Source of the DNA: Cupriavidus pauculus
GTDB taxonomy: Bacteria > Pseudomonadota > Gammaproteobacteria > Burkholderiales > Burkholderiaceae
Direction: 5' to 3'
DNA length: 64,000 nucleotides
NCBI RefSeq assembly: GCF_002858765.1
Contig: NZ_PJRP01000009.1
Span: forward strand, 1 to 64,000
The position numbers were made by a program, and so were the translations under genes. The notes below the pieces were generated by a model that saw only the letters and a list, made by a program, of their open reading frames with translations, made no database searches and had not been told where the DNA came from. Positions 9,901-19,479 of the stretch are shown piece by piece (positions within the stretch are counted from its first letter, which is position 1; each line of letters begins with the position of its first letter).

Positions 9901-10572
9901 ATCGGCGGCATCGCGAAACGCCCACCACTCGTTGCGCGCATGGAACATGCGATCCAGCAGGCTACGCGCCTGGAAGTCGCCAATCGCATCGACCAGTTGC
10001 TCATAGGCTTCGCGCAGGTCCGCATGCTGCGGATGGGCCAGCGCGCGCCAGAACGGCGCCCAGGCCTCGCGCCTCATGCGCAGGGCGTCTTCGCGCAGCG
10101 ACGCGCCGGGCACGATGCCCGACGACAGCGGCGCACCACGCAGCAGCGTGCCGAACCAGCCGTGGAAGGTGTCGATGGCCATGCGGCCTGGCGAAGCCAG
10201 CACCTGCGCATGCAGCAGGCGAGCGCGCGGCAGCGCGGCGCGTGCGGCATCGGGATCCAGCCCGCGCATTTCCAGTTGGGCCAGCACTGCGTCGTCCGAC
10301 CCGCTGGCCAGTTGCGACAGCACTTCCAGCAGGCGTTCGCGCATCTCCTCGGCGGCCTTGCGCGTGAAGGTGATGGCAAGGATCTCGTGGGGTGCGGCGC
10401 CGGCGAGCAGCAGGCGCACCAGCCGCGCCACCAGCAGCCAGGTCTTGCCGCTGCCCGCGCAGGCTTCGACCACGACGGAGCGTGCCGGGTCGCAGGCGGC
10501 GCGCGTGAAATCGGCCTCGCCCACGGGCTGGCCATCGCGCAGATAGGCGTGGATGTCCTGGCTGGCGTTCAT
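6916..10572 (-). CDS. addA: AddA-type double-strand break repair helicase-nuclease
   Basis: UvrD-like superfamily 1 helicase with a C-terminal RecB-type nuclease. It works with AddB to resect double-strand breaks for RecA. 1218 residues from ATG 10572, whose ATGA overlaps the addB stop. Walker A ACAGSGKT is at residues 37-44, Walker B LLLDEFQDT near 425, and the nuclease motif IIDYKQ near 1144. Acidic low-complexity stretches near residues 525 and 830 are probably linkers. Translationally coupled to addB. Confidence 0.9.
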   Translation of the reverse strand: MNASQDIHAYLRDGQPVGEADFTRAACDPARSVVVEACAGSGKTWLLVARLVRLLLAGAAPHEILAITFTRKAAEEMRERLLEVLSQLASGSDDAVLAQLEMRGLDPDAARAALPRARLLHAQVLASPGRMAIDTFHGWFGTLLRGAPLSSGIVPGASLREDALRMRREAWAPFWRALAHPQHADLREAYEQLVDAIGDFQARSLLDRMFHARNEWWAFRDAADHDGDAAQRLTHDLGDDATIDVLVEALADDDWLEDCAQLALTLGRAGKTEQTHASRLVDGLRAIRAWRDAGAAPGDAATHAFGQLRAAFFTDAGKPRAMKATTALVKVCGGEGGAEGLIARVADHCARLDDIAARRCEAAVLAINLALYRLGDALLERYQRYKGEQRAMDFADLEWLAARLMADEETATYLQVRLDARYRHLLLDEFQDTNPLQWRILQGWLAGYQGLGDKPTVFLVGDPKQSIYRFRRADARLFDAARDMLQADFRATVLRTNRTRRNRPEVLDWVNAVFDHARADGRYPLYETQTTALKDPGGPIWLLPLVEAEDAASAADEAAGADDDQPDGDGHRDTLTQPRVQQGDSLRFEEGRRVAAWLHYLREQVPVREGDVSRPATWRDMHLLVRRKTYLPDYERALREAGIPCLSPRRGGLLTTLEALDISALLAFLMTPESDLDLAHVLKSPIVGATDDDLILLAMIEGEGGWWSRIATGLPEHVSDALRTGIARLRAWLALAPHKPVHDLIDHIYHHGEVRRRYAEAAPSAIREQVLANLDAFLKLSLDLDGGRYPSLPKFIDELQEIRRGDEDESPDEGGMGEGVEDTEAEPDDAGDSQLDAVHILTVHAAKGLEAPFVVLLDANHSDPAADRGGILVDWPPASLAPRHFSAYGKRSERGLARAPMFEAEAALAERENWNLLYVAMTRAQQGLLVSGVKGRASKAAKEEANGAEIAGSWYVRLAGAGIGDEVTAYPEAEVAAADTFSAASERVRYTDFRLRYRDAADAVADGVADGAAEGEAESTEGAFEDEAEATVFDAEAAAHGELVHALLERLTRYPDVYAGVPDAATVMRWFPLAGAGAPQARERWQRQAEAAVADLHAMLAAPALRPLLFAPDAVSARNEVELYDGRGRLLRIDRLVEFDDRVVIIDYKQRLLPQEHAAYGAQLARYVAAVQPVFPGKRIDAGVATAAGEWIDADVLRATAPSRSPVPIATTQQGSLF

Positions 10573-13511
10573 GATCGAAGATCCGGCAAGGCGGTGGATT
10601 CCCAGAAGCCCTTGCGGCACAGGCCGCGCGCTTCGCAATAGGTACAGGCGGCGGCATCGCCGAATGCGGGCAGCTTCGCGCCCTGCCGCAGGCGGCCCAC
10701 GTCATGACGCAGTTGCCGCTCCAGCCACGTGACGGCGGCCTGGAATTCGGGCAGGTCGACCTCGCGCTGCGCGCCAGGTGCGCTGTCGCGGCCACCCTGC
10801 TTCACGCCTTCGAGCGCCACCCAGCTGCCCGCCACGGCATCGGCGCGCAACAGGCCGTAGAACGCGAGCTGGCAGTCTTCCTCGGCATCGCCCACCTTGC
10901 GGCGCAGGCGGCTGGCGGGCTGGGTCTTGTAGTCGAGCACCGCGTGGGCGCCGTCCGGCCCCTTGTCGAGGCGGTCGATCCGGCCGGCCAGCCGCAGCGG
11001 CATGCCGTCGGGCATCGCCACGTCGACGCCGGCATCCAATTCGCCGCCACGCCAGTGCCAGCCCATTTCCTCGCGGGCGGCCTGCCATGCCACATACGAC
11101 GGCAGCACCTCGCACCAGCGGCGGTAGTAGCTGATCGCGTTGCCGTCCTCGGCCATCTGCTTGCCGAACACGGTGTCGGAGATCTGCTGCAGCCGGGCCA
11201 GCCGCCGCGCGTCGTCGCGCTCGCCGGCGTCGTGGATTTCCTGGTGGTACTGCAGCAGGACGCGGTGCAGCAGGTTGCCGATGTCGCGCTTTTCCAGATC
11301 GTCGTTGAGCGATTCGAGCCCGGCCAGGCCCAGCATGCGGCCCGCGAAGAACTGATAGGGACAACGGCGCAGCATGTTGTACGCGGCCGCGCTCCAGCGG
11401 GCCGGCACGCGTTCCGGCGCGATCGGCGCGGGCATGTGGCCCGGCTGCGCGAAGGTGTCCAGCAGTTGCGGCGCGGCGCCGGCCTCGATCGGGGCCCCGG
11501 CACGCGCGCAGCAGGCGGACAGCCGCTCGATCCAGCCCGACACGTGATGGGGCTCGCCCCGGCTGCCGAAGCGTTGCCAGGTCAGCACCACGTCATCGTT
11601 GTTGAGCAGCACCTCGGCCAGGTCGCGCGCCTGCTGCGCGAAGCGGGCCTCGCGATCTTCCAGCCCCAGTTCGCGGCGCATCTGGTTCGAGAAGAACATC
11701 AGCTCGGCCGCGCTCGACGGCAGTTGGGCATCGTCGCAACCCACCACCACCACGCCGTCGAAGCGGCGCATCCGCGCGCCGTTGAGCGGCAGGATCGTGA
11801 TACGCGACTGGCTTTGCGCCAGCGGTTCCTTGTAGGCCACGGTTTCGAGCAGCGCGGCCAGCATCGCGCGGAATTCCTGCTGGTTCAGCGTGGCATGGCT
11901 GCCGGTTTCGTCATCGGCCAGTTCGGCCAGCCGCGCCAGCGCATCGAGCAGTTGCTGGCCGGCATCGTCGGCGGCCAGCGCGGGGCGCATCGCCAGCGCG
12001 TCGAGCGTGGCATCGAGCCGGCCCAGCCAGACCGACAGCGGCTGCTGGGCGTGGCCGCGCGGCCATTGGCCGGCTTCATCGGCCAGCGTGGCGATCAGGC
12101 CGCGCGCGGCGGCGCGCACGTGCAGCGTTGTATCGCTGGCTTCCATGGCCTCGGCGTCGACGACCGTCGTCCCCTCGCGCTCCGCGAACAGGTGGCGCAG
12201 GCGCGTCCAGCCGCCAGTGATCGCGTCGCGCCGGATCTGCCGCTCCAGCAGCGCAATGGCTGCGCCGCGGTGGGCAGCGTCGGGCAGACAGAACGGCGAC
12301 TTCAGCAGGTCAAGCAAGGCGGCGGTATCGCCATCGCGCACCAGCACGTCGAACCACCGCATCAGCGCGGCGGCGGCGCGCGTGGTGGACAGCTTCCAGC
12401 CCGTTTCATCGCGCACCGGCGCCCCGGCACGGGTCAGCAGTGCGCGCGTGCGGCGTGCCACCACGCGATCGTGTGCCACCAGGGCCACGTGCTTGCGGCC
12501 CTCGTTCAGCCATTGCACAAGCTGCGCCGCAGCCGCGGCCGCTTCGTCCTCGAAACGGGCGCTGCCGATGACCCGCACACGCGGGCGCTGTTCGGGCAGC
12601 GTCTGGGGCAGCGCGGGCATCGGGGTATCCGTGGGGCGCCGATCATCGGCGTGAGGCTCGCCGGCTTCGGCCCCCTCCTCGCCCGGTTCCGCCCGTTCGG
12701 CACGGCGCGCCTCGGGCCACAGGGCCAGCAGCGTCTGATACCAGTCGGCGTCGGCAGGCGCTTCGCCGCCGGTCCAGTCGTAGCCCACTTCCAGCGTCGG
12801 CACGAGTTCACCGGCTTGCTGCAGGAAGCTGGCCTCGATGGGTTCGGGCGGCGTCGGGCCGATCCACACCACTGGCCCCGCTACCTGCTGCGCCAGCCGC
12901 TGCAGTGCACGGCGACGGGCCGGCAAGGGGTCGTCCGGGCCGGAAAGCATCTGCCAGAACGCCAGGACGATCTGGGCCTCCTGACCAAGAAAGCGCTCGG
13001 ACAGATGGGCGTAGGTGCGCTGTAATGCACCCTGCAGCAGCGCGGCACGATCGTCGCCGTCGATATCGTCATCCTCGCGAATGGCGGCGTCCTCCAGCCA
13101 TCGCGCGCTCAGTTCGTCGCTGATCGACAGCAGCGTCTGCGCCAGCCCCCAGGCGGCGCCCTCGGTCTGGGCGCCGAATGCGCTGCGCAACCAGTCCTGC
13201 GCGCGAATGGCCTGCTGCACGGCCAGCAACCGCGCCGCATGACTGCGCGCGGGCGCCGGCTCGACGTCGAGATCGGGGGGCAGGTCCAGCAGCCAGTGGC
13301 CCAGCGTCAGCACGCGCGGCAGCAGGCGCGGCTGCCCGGCGGCGCGCGCCGCGGCATCGAGCGCCTGGCGCACGCCGGGAATCTGCGCGGCAGTGGGCAC
13401 GACCACGTGCGCGGCCGATGCGGCGGGGCCGCAGTGGTCAAGGAAATAGCACGTCGCCGTGGCGGCCTGTTCGAGAAACGACGGGCCAGGTGGAAACGAA
13501 AGCCGGGTCAT
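10569..13511 (-). CDS. addB: AddB-type nuclease, iron-sulfur PD-(D/E)XK protein
   Basis: 980 residues, the partner of AddA. The N-terminal half is a helicase-like fold without a clear Walker A. The C-terminal nuclease carries LDYKTQ near residue 860. The cysteines match the known AddB 4Fe-4S arrangement: one in RRCPYQF near residue 716 and C-x2-C-x5-C near residues 956-965 (CTYCEARGLC). In Bacillus AddB the same spacing binds a cluster that staples the nuclease domain. It starts 69 bp after the small gene at 13581 and overlaps addA by 4 nt. Confidence 0.88.
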   Translation of the reverse strand: MTRLSFPPGPSFLEQAATATCYFLDHCGPAASAAHVVVPTAAQIPGVRQALDAAARAAGQPRLLPRVLTLGHWLLDLPPDLDVEPAPARSHAARLLAVQQAIRAQDWLRSAFGAQTEGAAWGLAQTLLSISDELSARWLEDAAIREDDDIDGDDRAALLQGALQRTYAHLSERFLGQEAQIVLAFWQMLSGPDDPLPARRRALQRLAQQVAGPVVWIGPTPPEPIEASFLQQAGELVPTLEVGYDWTGGEAPADADWYQTLLALWPEARRAERAEPGEEGAEAGEPHADDRRPTDTPMPALPQTLPEQRPRVRVIGSARFEDEAAAAAAQLVQWLNEGRKHVALVAHDRVVARRTRALLTRAGAPVRDETGWKLSTTRAAAALMRWFDVLVRDGDTAALLDLLKSPFCLPDAAHRGAAIALLERQIRRDAITGGWTRLRHLFAEREGTTVVDAEAMEASDTTLHVRAAARGLIATLADEAGQWPRGHAQQPLSVWLGRLDATLDALAMRPALAADDAGQQLLDALARLAELADDETGSHATLNQQEFRAMLAALLETVAYKEPLAQSQSRITILPLNGARMRRFDGVVVVGCDDAQLPSSAAELMFFSNQMRRELGLEDREARFAQQARDLAEVLLNNDDVVLTWQRFGSRGEPHHVSGWIERLSACCARAGAPIEAGAAPQLLDTFAQPGHMPAPIAPERVPARWSAAAYNMLRRCPYQFFAGRMLGLAGLESLNDDLEKRDIGNLLHRVLLQYHQEIHDAGERDDARRLARLQQISDTVFGKQMAEDGNAISYYRRWCEVLPSYVAWQAAREEMGWHWRGGELDAGVDVAMPDGMPLRLAGRIDRLDKGPDGAHAVLDYKTQPASRLRRKVGDAEEDCQLAFYGLLRADAVAGSWVALEGVKQGGRDSAPGAQREVDLPEFQAAVTWLERQLRHDVGRLRQGAKLPAFGDAAACTYCEARGLCRKGFWESTALPDLRS

Positions 13512-13580
13512 GGAGGGTAGGAACCGATACGTATCAGCGATGCAGGGCGACCCGGGCGCCCCGGATGCACGTGGAAAGCG

Positions 13581-13850
13581 TCAGTTACCGCCTCGGCCGC
13601 CGCCTTCCAGCCGGGCTCGCAGTTCGCGGGCGGTTTCCAGCAATCCCTCGTAGCCGGAGCGCGCATGCTCTGGCAGGTCGGGGTCGCCAATCAGCGTGCC
13701 GAGGGTTTCCATCACGCTGTACACCAGGCCCTTGGCGGCCCCGGTGGCGATGCTTTCGGATTCGACCGCACTGTGCAGATGTGCCAGCGCTTCGCTCAGC
13801 TGGTCCGGATCGGGGGTATCGGTATCGGGCTTGCGAGGATCGGGCGTCAT
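13581..13850 (-). CDS. Small hypothetical protein upstream of addB
   Basis: 89 residues from ATG 13850 (MTPDPRKPDT). A weak AGG lies 9 nt upstream. The protein has a Pro/Asp-rich disordered start, a helical middle with small and hydrophobic residues (about residues 35-65), and an Arg/Gly-rich end. No family was recognised. Its position as first gene before addB-addA suggests co-transcription. The reading frame continues upstream to 14165 but that part looks non-coding. Confidence 0.6.
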   Translation of the reverse strand: MTPDPRKPDTDTPDPDQLSEALAHLHSAVESESIATGAAKGLVYSVMETLGTLIGDPDLPEHARSGYEGLLETARELRARLEGGGRGGN

Positions 13851-14313
13851 GATCGATGGCCTATGTCGGAAGATGCAGGGTTGGCGCATCCGGCCTGCCA
13901 TTCTACGCGCAGCGCGGATGCGATCCGTCCAAGTGCATTCTAGATCATGCCCCGCGCCTTTTTCTACGGGAAATCCCGAGCCGGCGGCACCCACGCGGGC
14001 ACAAATACCTCCAATGAGGGATGCCGATTGAGTCCGTCTCTCGGGTCGATTGAAACTATCATCGGCAACAGAAGCCGCAGCACGGCACAATGTGTTCGTG
14101 ACCACCGCGAGCGCCTGTTGGCACGCGATGCGCGGCGGGTGACTCCGGGGCTTGAAATCCGGCAAGCTGGTAACATATCGGCGTCAATGGCGGCGCGTGT
14201 CGCCACGCATTGCCGTCCGGCGACCCTGCATGATCTCGTGTAAGGTAGCGGTTCAGCCCCACGGCAGTTGCCCGCCTTCAACATAAACTGAGCAAAACCT
14301 GAGGTTCCCCGCC
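13851..14313. other. Divergent intergenic region before trxA
   Basis: 463 bp without a convincing gene. Minus-strand TAGAAT hexamers at 13942-13937 and near 13905-13900 could be -10 elements for the small gene/addBA operon. A plus-strand TTGAAA (14152) with TAACAT (14171) is a poorly spaced trxA candidate. Confidence 0.4.
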
Positions 14314-14640
14314 ATGAGCGACCAAATCAAGTATGTGAGCGACGCATCGTTCGACACCGACGTGCTCAAGTCCGACAAGCCCGTGCTGCTGGACTTCTGG
14401 GCTGAATGGTGCGGCCCCTGCAAGATGATTGCCCCGATCCTGGACGAAGTCGCGAAGGACTACGGCGATCGCGTGCAGATCGCCAAGATCAACGTGGACG
14501 AAAACCAGCAAGTGCCGGCCAAGTTCGGCATTCGCGGCATCCCGACCCTGATCCTGTTCAAGAACGGTGAAGTCGTGGCCCAGAAGGTTGGCGCGCTGTC
14601 GAAGTCGCAGCTGACCTCGTTCCTGGACGCACAGGTCTAA
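14314..14640 (+). CDS. trxA: Thioredoxin 1
   Basis: Cytoplasmic disulfide reductase, 108 residues, the standard length. The active site WCGPCK has cysteines at 33 and 36, and the cis-proline segment GIRGIPTL is present. Start ATG 14314 follows a GAGG-type ribosome site. It is followed by rho after 181 bp, an arrangement also found in Escherichia coli (trxA-rho). Confidence 0.97.
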   Translation: MSDQIKYVSDASFDTDVLKSDKPVLLDFWAEWCGPCKMIAPILDEVAKDYGDRVQIAKINVDENQQVPAKFGIRGIPTLILFKNGEVVAQKVGALSKSQLTSFLDAQV

Positions 14641-14821
14641 GCTACCGACCTCCGGCCGGCGCCTTGCGCCCCGGCCTGGCATGATCCGGCCTCGCGTGCG
14701 CCAGTTCTGGCGCGCCGGCCGGATTGTGCTAAGATGCGACCCAACAACTTCCCCGAGCGTTCGCTCATTCCTTCCCCCTCCCTAGGTCTTGCCCGTTCGG
14801 GCCCTTCTGTACCCCTTGTCT

Positions 14822-16084
14822 ATGCACCTGACAGAACTCAAATCGCTTCACGTGTCTGCGCTTCTCGAAATGGCGGCTACGCTCGAGATCGACAACGCAC
14901 AACGGATGCGCAAACAGGAACTGATGTTTGCGATCCTGAAGAAGCGCGCCAAGATGGGCGAAACCATCTACGGAGACGGCACGCTGGAAGTTCTGCCCGA
15001 TGGCTTCGGTTTCCTGCGCTCGCCGGAAACGTCGTACCTGGCCAGCACGGACGACATCTATATCAGCCCGTCGCAGATCCGCCGCTTCAACCTCCACACC
15101 GGTGACTCGATCGAAGGTGAAGTGCGTACGCCGAAGGACGGCGAGCGCTACTTTGCACTGGTCAAGGTGGACAAGGTCAACGGGCAGCCGCCCGAAGCGG
15201 TGAAGAACCGCATCATGTTCGAGAACCTGACGCCGCTGCATCCGAACCGGCCGCTCACGCTCGAACGCGACATCCGCGCCGAAGAGAACATTACCGGCCG
15301 CATCGTCGACATGATCGCCCCGATCGGCCGTGGCCAGCGCGCGCTGCTGGTGGCGTCGCCGAAGTCCGGCAAGACCGTGATGCTGCAGCACATCGCCCAC
15401 GCGATTGCGAACAACCATCCGGAAGCCGACCTGTTCGTGCTGCTGATCGACGAACGCCCGGAAGAAGTGACCGAAATGCAGCGCTCGGTGCGCGGCGAGG
15501 TGGTGGCGTCGACGTTCGACGAACCGGCCATCCGTCACGTGCAGGTGGCCGAAATGGTCATCGAGAAGGCCAAGCGCCTGGTGGAACTGAAGCGCGACGT
15601 CGTGATCCTGCTGGACTCCATCACGCGCCTGGCACGCGCCTACAACACGGTGGTGCCGGCCTCGGGCAAGGTGCTGACCGGCGGTGTGGACGCCAACGCG
15701 CTGCAGCGTCCGAAGCGTTTCTTCGGTGCCGCGCGTAACCTGGAAGAAGGTGGTTCGCTGACCATCATCGCCACCGCGCTGATCGAAACCGGCAGCCGCA
15801 TGGACGACGTGATCTACGAAGAGTTCAAGGGTACCGGCAACATGGAAGTACACCTGGAACGCCGCCTGGCGGAAAAGCGTGTCTACCCGGCCATCAACCT
15901 GAACAAGTCCGGCACGCGCCGCGAGGAACTGCTGATCAAGCCGGAAATCCTCCAGAAGATCTGGATCCTGCGCAAGTTCATCTCGGACATGGACGAAGTC
16001 CAGGCAATGGAATTCATCCTGGACAAGATGAAGCCGACGAAGAACAACGCAGAGTTCTTCGACATGATGCGTCGCGGCGGCTGA
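14822..16084 (+). CDS. rho: Transcription termination factor Rho
   Basis: Hexameric RNA helicase that terminates transcription. 420 residues from ATG 14822 ([11 protein letters not shown]), which matches the usual Rho N-terminus. An in-frame ATG at 14789 would add 11 unlikely residues. The N-terminal helical and cold-shock-like RNA-binding parts are followed by the ATPase with SPKSGKT near residue 180. There is a 181-bp leader after trxA, long enough for Rho autoregulation. A TAAGAT at 14730-14735 could be a -10. Confidence 0.98.
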   Translation: MHLTELKSLHVSALLEMAATLEIDNAQRMRKQELMFAILKKRAKMGETIYGDGTLEVLPDGFGFLRSPETSYLASTDDIYISPSQIRRFNLHTGDSIEGEVRTPKDGERYFALVKVDKVNGQPPEAVKNRIMFENLTPLHPNRPLTLERDIRAEENITGRIVDMIAPIGRGQRALLVASPKSGKTVMLQHIAHAIANNHPEADLFVLLIDERPEEVTEMQRSVRGEVVASTFDEPAIRHVQVAEMVIEKAKRLVELKRDVVILLDSITRLARAYNTVVPASGKVLTGGVDANALQRPKRFFGAARNLEEGGSLTIIATALIETGSRMDDVIYEEFKGTGNMEVHLERRLAEKRVYPAINLNKSGTRREELLIKPEILQKIWILRKFISDMDEVQAMEFILDKMKPTKNNAEFFDMMRRGG

Positions 16085-16110
16085 CATCGGGCAGTTGCCA
16101 CCGGCATGAA

Positions 16111-16139
16111 AAGGCGTACCCTTCGGGTGCGCCTTTTTT
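16111..16139 (+). terminator. Rho-independent terminator after rho
   Basis: Stem 16111-16120 with 16126-16135 around a TTCG-containing loop, then a T run. Confidence 0.88.
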
Positions 16140-16180
16140 CTTTTCCGACCCCGCTCCGACCCCGCATTCACGCCTTCGAC

Positions 16181-17026
16181 ATGTTCGGCAAACTGTCCAG
16201 CTACCTGCGCGCCCGCTCGCGCGAACGCAAGCTCGCGCACTACGCCATCCCGGACGACCTGTGGGCCCACACCGTGGCCGCCCTGCCGTTCGTCCAGCGC
16301 TATGGGGCCGATGACCTGGCCACCTTGCGCGAACTGGCCACGCTGTTCATCGCCAGCAAGGAATACTCGACCGCGCACGAACTGGAGCTGACCGACGAGA
16401 TGGTAGTAGGCGTGGCCGTGCAGGCCTGCGTGCCGATCCTGAAGCTTGGCATCGAGTGGTATCGCGGCTGGCACGGCATCGTGCTGTATCCCGGCGAATT
16501 CCTGATCCGCAAGACCGTCGAAGACGACATCGGCCTGGTGCATGGCGTGGAAGAGGAAGCCAGCGGCGAAGCCTGGGAGCACGGCCCCGTGATCCTGTCC
16601 TGGCAGGACGTGAACATGCCCGGATCGGGCCTCGACAACGGATCGGACTCGTATAACGTGGTCATCCACGAATTCGCCCACAAGCTCGACATGCTCGACG
16701 GCGAACCCGATGGCGTGCCGCCGTTTTCGCGCGTGCTGCATCCCGGCGTCGATGCCGAACAATGGGCTGAGACTCTTCTCACGCAGTACGATGTGTTTGC
16801 CGAAGCTTGCGAAGTGCTGCCAGATGCCGCCTGGGACCACCCGGAGCGGCTGCCGCCAAGACTGCGCGTCATCGACCCCTACGGGTGCGAGGCGCCGAGC
16901 GAGTTCTTTGCCGTGGCGTCCGAGTCATTTTTCGTCGATCCCAAAGGCCTGAATGAGCACTGGCCCGTGCTCTATGACGTGCTCAAGCAGTTTTATCGGC
17001 AGGACCCCGCAGAGAGTGGCGCATAG
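16181..17026 (+). CDS. MtfA-family zinc-dependent peptidase
   Basis: 281 residues from ATG 16181 (MFGKLSSYL). An in-frame ATG at 16106 would run through the rho terminator and is rejected. The metal-binding HEFAH motif is at residues 163-167, with a downstream glutamate in PSEFFAVASESFF as likely third ligand, as in MtfA/DUF980 proteins. In Escherichia coli MtfA binds the repressor Mlc. That role cannot be transferred here without evidence. Cytoplasmic, no signal peptide. Confidence 0.88.
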   Translation: MFGKLSSYLRARSRERKLAHYAIPDDLWAHTVAALPFVQRYGADDLATLRELATLFIASKEYSTAHELELTDEMVVGVAVQACVPILKLGIEWYRGWHGIVLYPGEFLIRKTVEDDIGLVHGVEEEASGEAWEHGPVILSWQDVNMPGSGLDNGSDSYNVVIHEFAHKLDMLDGEPDGVPPFSRVLHPGVDAEQWAETLLTQYDVFAEACEVLPDAAWDHPERLPPRLRVIDPYGCEAPSEFFAVASESFFVDPKGLNEHWPVLYDVLKQFYRQDPAESGA

Positions 17027-17197
17027 ATCACCAACAGTCGCGTTCTGACGACATCGGAAATCGGGCCCCGGATATTGCCCAGGCTCTTGTTTTTCTGCCA
17101 TAATCCCGGTTTGCCCGTTATCGGCAAGTGGTTCGCTCGTCGCAAGCAGCTGCGACACCACGGAGCGGACTGGCTACCCAACCTGAAAGGAAGCACC

Positions 17198-17455
17198 ATG
17201 AAAGAAGGCATTCACCCGAATTATCGCGAAGTCCTGTTCCACGACGTGTCGAACGACTTCAAGTTCGTGACCCGCTCGACGATCCAGACCAAGGACACGA
17301 TCGAACACGAAGGCAAGAGCTACCCGCTGGCCAAGATCGAAGTGTCGTCGGAATCGCATCCGTTCTACACCGGCCAACAGAAGATCATGGACACGGCTGG
17401 CCGCGTCGAGAAGTTCCGCCAGAAGTTTGGCAGCAAGCTGGCCGCCAAGAAGTAA
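17198..17455 (+). CDS. rpmE2: 50S ribosomal protein L31 type B
   Basis: 85 residues starting [10 protein letters not shown] after a GAAAGGAAG ribosome site. The protein has no cysteine at all, so it lacks the zinc ribbon of L31 type A. In several bacteria this zinc-free form replaces type A when zinc is scarce. It is followed by its own terminator. Confidence 0.96.
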   Translation: MKEGIHPNYREVLFHDVSNDFKFVTRSTIQTKDTIEHEGKSYPLAKIEVSSESHPFYTGQQKIMDTAGRVEKFRQKFGSKLAAKK

Positions 17456-17522
17456 TTGGCCGACGCTTCCAAGCGACTGCGGCGCGCAACAGGACAGATG
17501 CTCCTGGCACGCGCAACCTGAC

Positions 17523-17552
17523 AAAGAGGCAGCATCGGCTGCCTCTTTGCAT
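17523..17552 (+). terminator. Terminator after rpmE2
   Basis: Perfect 11-bp stem (17523-17533 with 17538-17548) and an ATCG loop, followed by a short T-rich tail. Confidence 0.8.
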
Positions 17553-17611
17553 TTGTGGCCCACAATAGCGTTTCGCGCACGCTCAAGCTGGGCTACCCCG
17601 ATTTACTGCCG

Positions 17612-19396
17612 ATGTCCCAAGCCACCAAGACCTCTCCCGTCCACCTGACCGCTGCCGCCACCGGCGCCCTGCCGCGCTATCTGCTGCTGGCGATCTGCAT
17701 CATCTACGGACTGACCGGCCTGTTCGGCCGCGACCCGTGGAAGAACGAAGATGCCGCGGGATTCGGCGTGATGTGGCAGCTCGGCTCGGGCAACCTGCAG
17801 GACTGGCTGATGCCCAATATCGTGGGCCGCCCGTTCAGCGAGGACGGCCCGCTGGTGTACTGGGTGGGCGGGCTGATGATCCGCCTGTTTGGCGGCTGGC
17901 TGGGCGCCCCCGATGCCTCGCGGCTGGCCACGGCCCTGTTCTACTTCGGCACGTGCGCCTTTATCTGGTATTCGACCTATCTGCTGGGACGCCGCGACGA
18001 AGTCCAGCCGTTTGCCTTCGCCTTTGGCGGCCAGCCTGACGCGCGGTCCTATGGCCGCGCACTGGCCGACGGCGCACTGCTGATCTTCCTGGCCTGCGTG
18101 GGCCTGGCGATGCGTGGCCACGAAACCACCGCGCAGGTTGGCCAGGTCTGCTTTATCGCCTTGATGCTGTACGGCATGGTCCGCAGCCTGGACAAACCGG
18201 TCCAGGGCAGCCTCTGGTTTGGCGTGGGCCTGGCCGCACTGTGCATGGCCAGCGGCCCGATTCTCGCCGCGGCATTGCTGGGCGCGGCACTGATCGCCGG
18301 CGCCGTATCGCAGCCGGTGCCGCTGAAGCGGCTGCTGATCATCGGCGTACCCATCGCGCTGGCCCTGGTCGCCGCCTGGATGGCCACGGTCTACTTCGGC
18401 GCGACCACCACCGACGACGGCGTGACCTATATCCGCGAGTGGGCTCGCTACGACCGCCGTACCTACGGTCTGCCGACCCTGCCCACCGCAGGTTTTATCG
18501 CGCGCAACTTCCTGCTCTTCGCCTGGCCGGTCTGGCCGATCGCGGCCTTTGCCTGGCTGTCGTGGCGGGGCATGCGGCGGGCGCCTCACGTGACGCTGCC
18601 GCTGGCCATCCTGGCCATGCTGTTCCTGCTGCTGGTGCTGCAACGCAGCCCGGGCGACGTGCAGTTCATCCTGCTGCTGCCGCCGATGGCGATCCTGGCG
18701 GCCTTCGCGCTGCCCACGCTGCCGCGCGCGGCCATCAATGCCGTGGACTGGTTCGCCCTGCTCTTCTTCACGATCTTCGGCGGCACGGTGTGGTTCATGT
18801 GGATCGCCAAGACCACGGGCTGGCCGCCCAAGGTGGCCAACAACGTGTTCCGCCAGATTCCAGGCTTCGAGCACACGTTCACGATCAGCGCTGTGGTCAT
18901 CGCGCTGGCCGTCACGGCCGCATGGGTGCTGGTCGTGCGCTGGCGGCTGTCTCGCGCGCCCAAGCAGATCTGGCGCCCGGTGGTGATTTCGGCCGCCGGC
19001 ACCACGCTGATGTGGGTCATGGCCATGACGCTGTGGCTGCCATCGATCAACTACGGCAAGACCTACCGCGACGTGGCCAAGGCGGCGGCCCTGGCGCTGC
19101 CGTCGACGTACCAGTGCGTGCAGCCGATTCGCATGGGGGATGCCCAGCTGGCATCGTTTGCGTATTTCGGCCAGATCCGCTTTGGCGGCCCCGCCGACGG
19201 CTGCGACGTGCTGCTGCGCCACGATGCCGTGGACTACGGCGCGCCAAGCAATGTCTCGCACTTCGAGTGGCGCCTGATCTGGGAAGGCCGGCGCCCGGCA
19301 GACCGTGACGAACGGTTCCGCCTGTATCGGCTGGTAGATACGTCGCAGGCCAAGCCTGCGCAGACCCCGGCGCGACGCCGTCTGCCACGGCAGTAA
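17612..19396 (+). CDS. GT39/ArnT-like membrane glycosyltransferase
   Basis: 594 residues from ATG 17612 (MSQATKTS). About 11-12 hydrophobic segments follow a short cytoplasmic start. The first periplasmic loop carries the acidic motif KNEDA near residue 45, the expected catalytic site of lipid-carrier-dependent glycosyltransferases, and SEDGPLVYWVGGLM follows. The soluble C-terminal part starts near residue 490. The substrate is unknown. ArnT-type aminoarabinose transfer to lipid A is only one possibility. It is followed after 83 bp by the MATE gene, with a GC-rich hairpin at 19409-19428. Confidence 0.8.
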   Translation: MSQATKTSPVHLTAAATGALPRYLLLAICIIYGLTGLFGRDPWKNEDAAGFGVMWQLGSGNLQDWLMPNIVGRPFSEDGPLVYWVGGLMIRLFGGWLGAPDASRLATALFYFGTCAFIWYSTYLLGRRDEVQPFAFAFGGQPDARSYGRALADGALLIFLACVGLAMRGHETTAQVGQVCFIALMLYGMVRSLDKPVQGSLWFGVGLAALCMASGPILAAALLGAALIAGAVSQPVPLKRLLIIGVPIALALVAAWMATVYFGATTTDDGVTYIREWARYDRRTYGLPTLPTAGFIARNFLLFAWPVWPIAAFAWLSWRGMRRAPHVTLPLAILAMLFLLLVLQRSPGDVQFILLLPPMAILAAFALPTLPRAAINAVDWFALLFFTIFGGTVWFMWIAKTTGWPPKVANNVFRQIPGFEHTFTISAVVIALAVTAAWVLVVRWRLSRAPKQIWRPVVISAAGTTLMWVMAMTLWLPSINYGKTYRDVAKAAALALPSTYQCVQPIRMGDAQLASFAYFGQIRFGGPADGCDVLLRHDAVDYGAPSNVSHFEWRLIWEGRRPADRDERFRLYRLVDTSQAKPAQTPARRRLPRQ

Positions 19397-19479
19397 TCCC
19401 TCCAACGCGCGGGCGGCTGGCCGCCCGCGAACGCTGGCCCGGCCTCCGCGCCGGGTGCGCCCCCAACCCACCTTCCACG

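Noticed and set aside
7921..10641. Very long plus-strand open frame opposite addA
   Set aside because: It is a GC-rich shadow of the addA codons, rich in Arg, Gln, His and Ala with no domain. The same applies to 10704-13025, 4203-5822, 14765-16840, 22173-23570, 57728-59839 and 61903-63783.
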